NCBI GenBank assembly: GCA_020629355.1 | Contig: JAHDDM010000012.1 | Coordinates: 1-12,742, forward strand | Direction: 5' to 3' | Length of the DNA: 12,742 nt | DNA from: Rhodospirillaceae bacterium | Lineage (GTDB): Bacteria; Pseudomonadota; Alphaproteobacteria; JABSOH01 | In this document: positions 8,648 to 12,742 of the stretch, piece after piece | Numbering within the stretch: the first letter of the stretch is position 1 | How the letters are laid out: every line of letters begins with the position of its first letter | Position numbers and translations under genes: made by a program | The notes under the pieces: model-generated | What the model was told of the DNA's origin: nothing | The model's database searches: none | Seen by the model: only the letters and a program-made list of their open reading frames with translations

Positions 8648-9870
8648 TGGTGGAACAGTTTGACCCGTTATCGGAGTCTTTTGCAGAGAACCCTTATCCT
8701 GCCTATGCTGCCTTGCGCGCCTTGCCAGAGCCGTTTTACTACGCGCCAGAGGACACTTGGCTATTGAGTAAAGTCGCCGACGTTGAGGCCGCTGCTTTAG
8801 ACAAGACGATGTTGCGGACGCTGGATGAAATGCTTGATGAAGACGCGCGTAAGGCGCAGCAACGCAAGATGAATTGGCACGACATGCCGTATCACGAGCG
8901 GTTTGTGCAGTGGAATATGCTGGAAAGCGAGGGCGATGTGCATGATCGTTTGCGCAGTTTGGTTTCTCGTGAATTTACCCCAGGAATGATCCGCAAACAA
9001 CGCGAGGCCATTCAGGCTTTTGTGGATCAAATTTTGGATAGTTTGATGGATAGATCAGAGATTGACTTTATCCAGGACTTTGCAGCACACATCCCTGGAC
9101 ATATCATTGGGCATATTTTGGGTGTTCCAGATGAGGACTGCCCGCAATTAGGGGTCTGGTCAGAGGATGTGGTGCGCTTTTTTAATGTTGGCTGTGACGA
9201 CAACGACAAGCGTATTGCGGAACAGGCGACGAAGGATTTTTATTTTTATCTTCTTGAGCTGTTAGAATTACGCGAAAATGCGCCGCAAGATGATGTGCTT
9301 ACCAAGCTATTGCAGTGCAAGAATACTGGCGAAATGACCGAAGACGAGTTGATTGCCACCAGTATGCTGATTTTAATGGCAGGGCACGGCTCGACCATTG
9401 ATGTTTTGGGTTCGGGAATGCACTGCCTGTTGAAATACCCTGATCAACATCAAAAGCTTCGCCATGATCCAGAATTGATCAAGCTTGCAGTGCAGGAGAT
9501 GTTCCGTTTTGAATCGCCCTTGCCGTATTTTCACCGCTTTGCCAGTGAAGATACTGAGGTGGGTGGCAAAAAATTCCAAGCTGGAACACGCTTTGGCCTG
9601 TTGTATGGTGCAGCAAACCGTGATCCGGCGCGTTTCGCACAACCAGATACTTTTGATGTGACCCGCAAGCCCAATCGTCATGTTGCTTTTGGTGGTGGCA
9701 CGCATTTCTGTCTTGGCAATCATCTTGCACGTTTGGATATGGAAGTTATTTTCACCACGCTCAACCAGCGCTTCGGAGACATACAGTCTGTTGATGAACA
9801 TCCACCATATAAGCGCGGTCTGTCAGTACGCGGACCAGAATCGTTGCGCATACACTGGAAAGCAGCGTAA
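8647..9870 (+). CDS. Cytochrome P450, bacterial soluble type
   Basis: Heme-thiolate monooxygenase of unknown substrate; 407 aa is typical of soluble bacterial class I enzymes that need a ferredoxin and reductase, neither of which is encoded here. Visible motifs: the C-helix DVHDRLRSLVSREFTP (97-112), I-helix LMAGHGST (243-250) with T250, the K-helix ExxR as E284-M-F-R287, AANRDPARF (322-330), and the heme loop FGGGTHFCLGNHLA with the ligand C355. The residue before S249-T250 is G248, where most bacterial P450s carry Glu or Asp (the acid of the proton relay); the oxygen-activation threonine is kept. There is no membrane anchor. The start ATG overlaps the AsmA stop, so the two are probably translated together; the ATP12-type gene starts 3 bp after its stop. 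The substrate could be a fatty acid, terpene or xenobiotic; the sequence does not decide. Confidence 0.94.
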   Translation: MVEQFDPLSESFAENPYPAYAALRALPEPFYYAPEDTWLLSKVADVEAAALDKTMLRTLDEMLDEDARKAQQRKMNWHDMPYHERFVQWNMLESEGDVHDRLRSLVSREFTPGMIRKQREAIQAFVDQILDSLMDRSEIDFIQDFAAHIPGHIIGHILGVPDEDCPQLGVWSEDVVRFFNVGCDDNDKRIAEQATKDFYFYLLELLELRENAPQDDVLTKLLQCKNTGEMTEDELIATSMLILMAGHGSTIDVLGSGMHCLLKYPDQHQKLRHDPELIKLAVQEMFRFESPLPYFHRFASEDTEVGGKKFQAGTRFGLLYGAANRDPARFAQPDTFDVTRKPNRHVAFGGGTHFCLGNHLARLDMEVIFTTLNQRFGDIQSVDEHPPYKRGLSVRGPESLRIHWKAA

Positions 9871-9873
9871 TCC

Positions 9874-10614
9874 GTGTTTCAAGGTAGCAACCGTCCCAAA
9901 GGCATACTACAGATAGTGCAGTCTGGCGCATTATGGCAAGTCCATGATGAACAGGGATTGCTCGCCTTTGAAGACACGCCCATAGAGCTCCCCTCCGAGG
10001 CATGGTGTCAGGCCATAGCCACTGAATGGAAGCCAAAGCCCACGATTAAACCAGATACACAGCGTGATAGTTTCAATCTCAAGCCCAACCGTCCCGCAAC
10101 GCAAGTCGCCCGATTAGCATTGCAAGGAACGGCCGTAGAGCCCGAAAAATACCAGCAGCAGCTTCTGGACTATCTGTCGACAGATACGATATTATTCTGG
10201 CAGGAAAGCCCGTCTGGTTTGATGCAAATGCAACGCGCCCATTGGCAACCTGTGCTGGAATGGATAGCCATGGAATTTGGCGATTGTCCTAAAAAATGCT
10301 TTGGCTTGCAACCTGCAACAGTACCAAAGAATTTGCGCTTGGCACTCAAAGCATGGCTACAGGCAAGAAACCCTTATTGCCTTGCTGGAATGGTCTTTCT
10401 TACGGGGATCACTGGCTCGATTATGCTCAGTATCGCACTTGCAGCACGGTATATTGATGCCGAAACAGCCTACAAAGCCGCTTGCCTCGAAGCCCTTTAC
10501 CAGCGCGAACGGTGGGGGGCAGACGCAGAAGGTGATATGCGGCTTGATCGTGTCCGCAAAAGCTGTATTTTAGCAGCAGATTTCCTGCAAACTGAAATTG
10601 ATGACCTGCCATGA
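9874..10614 (+). CDS. ATP12-family F1-ATPase assembly chaperone
   Basis: ATP12 binds the alpha subunit of F1-ATPase before hexamer assembly in mitochondria; alphaproteobacteria carry homologues. This 246-aa protein shows the family's [15 protein letters not shown] (38-52), the block [17 protein letters not shown] (97-113), a conserved aromatic segment HWQPVLEW (123-130), and the C-terminal helices with [14 protein letters not shown] (177-190) and RERWGADAE (211-219). The N-terminal half is diverged: the usual W-x-v-x-L-D-G-R-P motif is [10 protein letters not shown], and the central M-P-L/M-T-x-L-A motif appears as [10 protein letters not shown]. The start is GTG at 9874, 3 bp after the P450 stop, with GGAAAG about 11 bp upstream as a weak ribosome-binding site. 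The TGA stop overlaps the pccB ATG (ATGA). Family assignment is good; function as an ATPase chaperone is carried over from the family. Confidence 0.82.
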   Translation: MFQGSNRPKGILQIVQSGALWQVHDEQGLLAFEDTPIELPSEAWCQAIATEWKPKPTIKPDTQRDSFNLKPNRPATQVARLALQGTAVEPEKYQQQLLDYLSTDTILFWQESPSGLMQMQRAHWQPVLEWIAMEFGDCPKKCFGLQPATVPKNLRLALKAWLQARNPYCLAGMVFLTGITGSIMLSIALAARYIDAETAYKAACLEALYQRERWGADAEGDMRLDRVRKSCILAADFLQTEIDDLP

Positions 10615-12128
10615 AACATTCCACAATTCGCCAAGAAACCGAACGCCGCCGTAATGCCGCCCATGATAGTGCTGCCAGACGCGCACCACGCTTGGGAAAG
10701 CTTGATGCCAGACAGCGTTTGCTGGCTCTGCTTGACCCGAATAGTTTCGAGGAGTGGGATACCCTTGTTGTCCATCAATGTCAGAATTTTGGCATGGAAA
10801 AGAAAAAAATTCCTGGCGATGGCGTGGTCACTGGAACAGGCCGTATTGCAGGACGTACGGTACATGTCTATTCGCAGGACTTTACGGTTTTGGGCGGTTC
10901 ATTGTCCATGGCACATGCGAAAAAGATACTCAAGGTCATGGATATGGCAATGCGTACTGGTACACCTATTATCGGCCTGTCTGATTCTGGTGGTGCACGG
11001 ATTCAAGAAGGCATCGACGCTTTGGCGGGATATGCCGAGATTTTTCAAGCCAACGTTTTGGCTTCTGGAGTAGTGCCACAAATTTCCGTGATCATGGGGC
11101 CTTGTGCTGGCGGTGCGGTGTACTCACCCGCCATTACCGATTTTATTTATATGGTACGTGGTAGCTCTTATATGTTTGTTACAGGGCCTCAGGTGCTGAA
11201 AACCGTCACAGGCGAGGAAATAGACCAGAAATCCCTTGGTGGCGCGCGGGTGCATACCCAAAAGTCTGGCGTTGCAGATGCAGCCTTTGATAATGACCTT
11301 GAAACCTTGCTTGCGGTGCGTAAGCTGGTGAGCCATCTGCCACAAAACAACCAAAGCAAAACCCCCAAGGCCGATATAGTTGCGGCAAGAGACCAGCTAC
11401 AGCTGGATACCCTGATCCCCGAAAATCCCAATGCGCCGTATGATATGCGCGATATTATCCTTAATCTTGCCGATGGTGCGGATTTTACTGAGCTCAAGGC
11501 CGATTATGCGGGTAATATCCTTACGGGTTTTATCCGTATCGAGGGCGAAACCGTTGGGGTTGTGGCTAATCAACCGATGGTGCTGGCAGGTTGCCTTGAT
11601 ATTAAGGCCTCGCGCAAGGCGGCGCGTTTTGTACGGTTCTGTGATGCTTTTGAAATTCCTCTGCTTACCTTGGTGGATGTACCTGGTTTCCTGCCAGGGA
11701 AAGACCAGGAACACGAAGGCATTATTCTCCATGGCGCAAAATTGCTCTATGCTTTTGCCGAAGCCACCGTGCCGAAAATCACCGTAATCACACGTAAGGC
11801 GTATGGCGGGGCGTATGATGTGATGGCCTCAAAACATTTGCGCGGTGATATGAATTACGCTTGGAGCAGTGCTGAAATTGCCGTGATGGGTGCAAAGGGT
11901 GCGGCAGAAATTATTTTCCGTAGCGAAACCGATCCTGCATTGAAGGCGCAGCATATTGATGACTATGCCGAGCGTTTTGCCAGTCCATTTGAAGCCGCAG
12001 AGCGCGGTTATATCGACGATATCCTGCAACCAAGCGCAACCAGAGACCGCATTAGCAGCAGTCTACAACGCCTAAGTAGTAAAAAACTTGAAAACCCATG
12101 GCGTAAACATGGTAACATTCCGCTTTAG
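10611..12128 (+). CDS. pccB: Propionyl-CoA carboxylase beta subunit (carboxyltransferase)
   Basis: Transfers the carboxyl group from biotin on the alpha subunit to propionyl-CoA, giving methylmalonyl-CoA; used in catabolism of propionate, odd-chain fatty acids and branched amino acids. At 505 aa it is full length. The N-terminal crotonase-like half has [36 protein letters not shown] (D125-G134) and [12 protein letters not shown] (163-174). The C-terminal half has [41 protein letters not shown] and [20 protein letters not shown]403 in GGAYDVM sits at the position where Asp goes with propionyl-CoA and Ile with acetyl-CoA preference in actinobacterial enzymes. The ending [10 protein letters not shown] is typical of PccB. 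No biotin-bearing pccA is in the window; it may lie beyond the tRNA or elsewhere. ATG overlaps the preceding stop. Confidence 0.95.
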   Translation: MKHSTIRQETERRRNAAHDSAARRAPRLGKLDARQRLLALLDPNSFEEWDTLVVHQCQNFGMEKKKIPGDGVVTGTGRIAGRTVHVYSQDFTVLGGSLSMAHAKKILKVMDMAMRTGTPIIGLSDSGGARIQEGIDALAGYAEIFQANVLASGVVPQISVIMGPCAGGAVYSPAITDFIYMVRGSSYMFVTGPQVLKTVTGEEIDQKSLGGARVHTQKSGVADAAFDNDLETLLAVRKLVSHLPQNNQSKTPKADIVAARDQLQLDTLIPENPNAPYDMRDIILNLADGADFTELKADYAGNILTGFIRIEGETVGVVANQPMVLAGCLDIKASRKAARFVRFCDAFEIPLLTLVDVPGFLPGKDQEHEGIILHGAKLLYAFAEATVPKITVITRKAYGGAYDVMASKHLRGDMNYAWSSAEIAVMGAKGAAEIIFRSETDPALKAQHIDDYAERFASPFEAAERGYIDDILQPSATRDRISSSLQRLSSKKLENPWRKHGNIPL

Positions 12129-12139
12129 GAGACAGAAAG

Positions 12140-12577
12140 ATGCTTAATATTCGTCTTGTTCAAGCCGCAGATAAAGCCGCTTGGCAGGTACTTTTGGAAC
12201 AGTATCTGGGTTTCTACGAAACGTCTCGATCTCAGGATATTATCGATACCGTCTTTACGCGGATGCTCAGCGGTGAGGCTGGTGAATTTCGCGGCCTTGT
12301 TGCGGAAACTAATGGTGTAATCACAGGCTTTACACACTTTTTATCACACCGTAAAATGTGGGATGTTGCGAATGCAATTTATCTACAGGATTTATTTGTT
12401 GCTTCATCTGCACGCGGTCAAGGTATCGCACGGGCTTTAATTGAAGAGGTTTACGCCATTGGCGATGCCGAAGGGACTCCAAAAGTCTATTGGCTTACAC
12501 AGGAAAATAATCATACGGCTCAAGCTCTGTATAATCGTCTGGCACAACGCAGCGAATTTATCCACTACACCCGTTAA
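12140..12577 (+). CDS. GNAT-family N-acetyltransferase
   Basis: A 145-aa single-domain GCN5-related acetyltransferase that would transfer an acetyl group from acetyl-CoA to an unknown amine. The acetyl-CoA pyrophosphate-binding motif A is clear: LFVASSARGQGIARALIEEV, with R92, G95 and A97 fitting the R/Q-x-x-G-x-G/A pattern. It follows a beta-4 strand (AIYLQDLFV) and is followed by motif B (YWLTQENNHTAQALYNRLA), with N123/N124 and Y131 at the usual places. AGGAG about 8 bp before ATG at 12140 is a strong ribosome-binding site. It begins 11 bp after the pccB stop and is the last protein gene of the operon; its own ribosome-binding site suggests partly independent translation. Substrate unknown. 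Confidence 0.9.
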   Translation: MLNIRLVQAADKAAWQVLLEQYLGFYETSRSQDIIDTVFTRMLSGEAGEFRGLVAETNGVITGFTHFLSHRKMWDVANAIYLQDLFVASSARGQGIARALIEEVYAIGDAEGTPKVYWLTQENNHTAQALYNRLAQRSEFIHYTR

Positions 12578-12611
12578 ATAACCAAAACTTTGATCACACG
12601 GGCAAAGCTGC

Positions 12612-12640
12612 TTGACAGTTCTGCTCTTCGGAGGCATTAA
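12612..12640 (+). promoter_or_regulatory. Likely promoter of the tRNA-Leu gene
   Basis: TTGACA (12612-12617) matches the sigma-70 -35 consensus exactly. A 17-bp spacer leads to CATTAA (12635-12640), a weak -10. Transcription would start near 12647, a few bases before the mature tRNA 5' end at 12653. Position and the perfect -35 support it; the -10 is the weak part. Confidence 0.5.
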
Positions 12641-12652
12641 GGGGCTGCACCT

Positions 12653-12739
12653 GCCCAGGTGGCGGAATTGGTAGACGCGCTAGCTTCAGGTGCTAGTGAT
12701 GGCAACATCGTGGAAGTTCGAGTCTTCTCCTGGGCACCA
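12653..12739 (+). tRNA. tRNA-Leu (anticodon CAG)
   Basis: Complete 87-nt tRNA with encoded CCA. Acceptor strands GCCCAGG (12653-12659) and CCTGGGC (12729-12735) pair over 7 bp; discriminator A at 12736, CCA at 12737-12739. The anticodon stem CTAGC/GCTAG encloses the loop TTCAGGT with CAG at 12687-12689. The long variable arm GATG-gcaa-CATC is typical of class II tRNAs, and the T arm GGAAG-TTCGAGT-CTTCT has one G-T pair at its base. The first half is nearly identical to E. coli tRNA-Leu(CAG). It reads CUG codons. It is the last feature; only three bases follow. Confidence 0.97.
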
Positions 12740-12742
12740 TTT

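Noticed and set aside
12588..12608. CTTTG...CAAAG stem after the GNAT gene as a terminator
   Set aside because: Only 5 bp of pairing with a 10-base loop and no T tract.

Overview
The window is a compact stretch of what looks like an alphaproteobacterial chromosome. The composition is moderate, roughly half GC by eye. Three things point to Alphaproteobacteria: an ATP12-type F1-ATPase assembly chaperone gene (a family of mitochondria and alphaproteobacteria), a ParE with the alphaproteobacterial style of N-terminus (an L-D-L-F-A motif and a low-complexity linker), and the gene pair dapA-smpB. A Rhodospirillales-like or related free-living lineage is possible, but the genus cannot be read from the sequence. 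No phage, insertion sequence, CRISPR array, toxin-antitoxin pair or defence island is visible. Most of the region is housekeeping.

Layout. (1) At 18-1334 (+) lies an uncharacterised 438-residue protein with a conserved-looking N-terminal block and an in-frame 12-bp tandem repeat. (2) Convergent to it, with a gap of only 12 bp, is parE (1347-3380, -), the ATPase subunit of topoisomerase IV. (3) A 156-bp divergent spacer separates parE from dapA (3537-4436, +, lysine/diaminopimelate synthesis). It holds a spaced inverted repeat and a hairpin that runs into the dapA ribosome-binding region. (4) A 190-bp spacer between dapA and smpB holds a perfect 30-bp palindrome followed by a block of about 72% GC able to fold into hairpins. 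This is the oddest non-coding piece of the window. (5) From 4627 to 12577 eight plus-strand genes form one tightly packed, probably co-transcribed run: smpB (trans-translation), crcB (fluoride channel), an RluC/RluD-type pseudouridine synthase, an AsmA-like envelope protein, a cytochrome P450, an ATP12-type chaperone, pccB (propionyl-CoA carboxylase beta) and a GNAT acetyltransferase. Most junctions are ATGA or TAATG overlaps. (6) The window ends with a complete tRNA-Leu(CAG) gene carrying an encoded CCA end, preceded by a plausible promoter.

How the genes fit together. smpB and the pseudouridine synthase serve the ribosome, the ATP12 homologue serves ATP synthase assembly, and pccB serves propionate, odd-chain and branched-chain catabolism. 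AsmA-like proteins act at the envelope, and the P450 is an oxidative enzyme of unknown substrate. The order suggests an old housekeeping operon (smpB-crcB-rluC ... ATP12-pccB) into which an AsmA-P450 pair has been placed. That is inference. No clearly new biological system is evident. The best leads are the dapA-smpB spacer element, the P450 with a glycine at the usual I-helix acid position, and the uncharacterised first protein.
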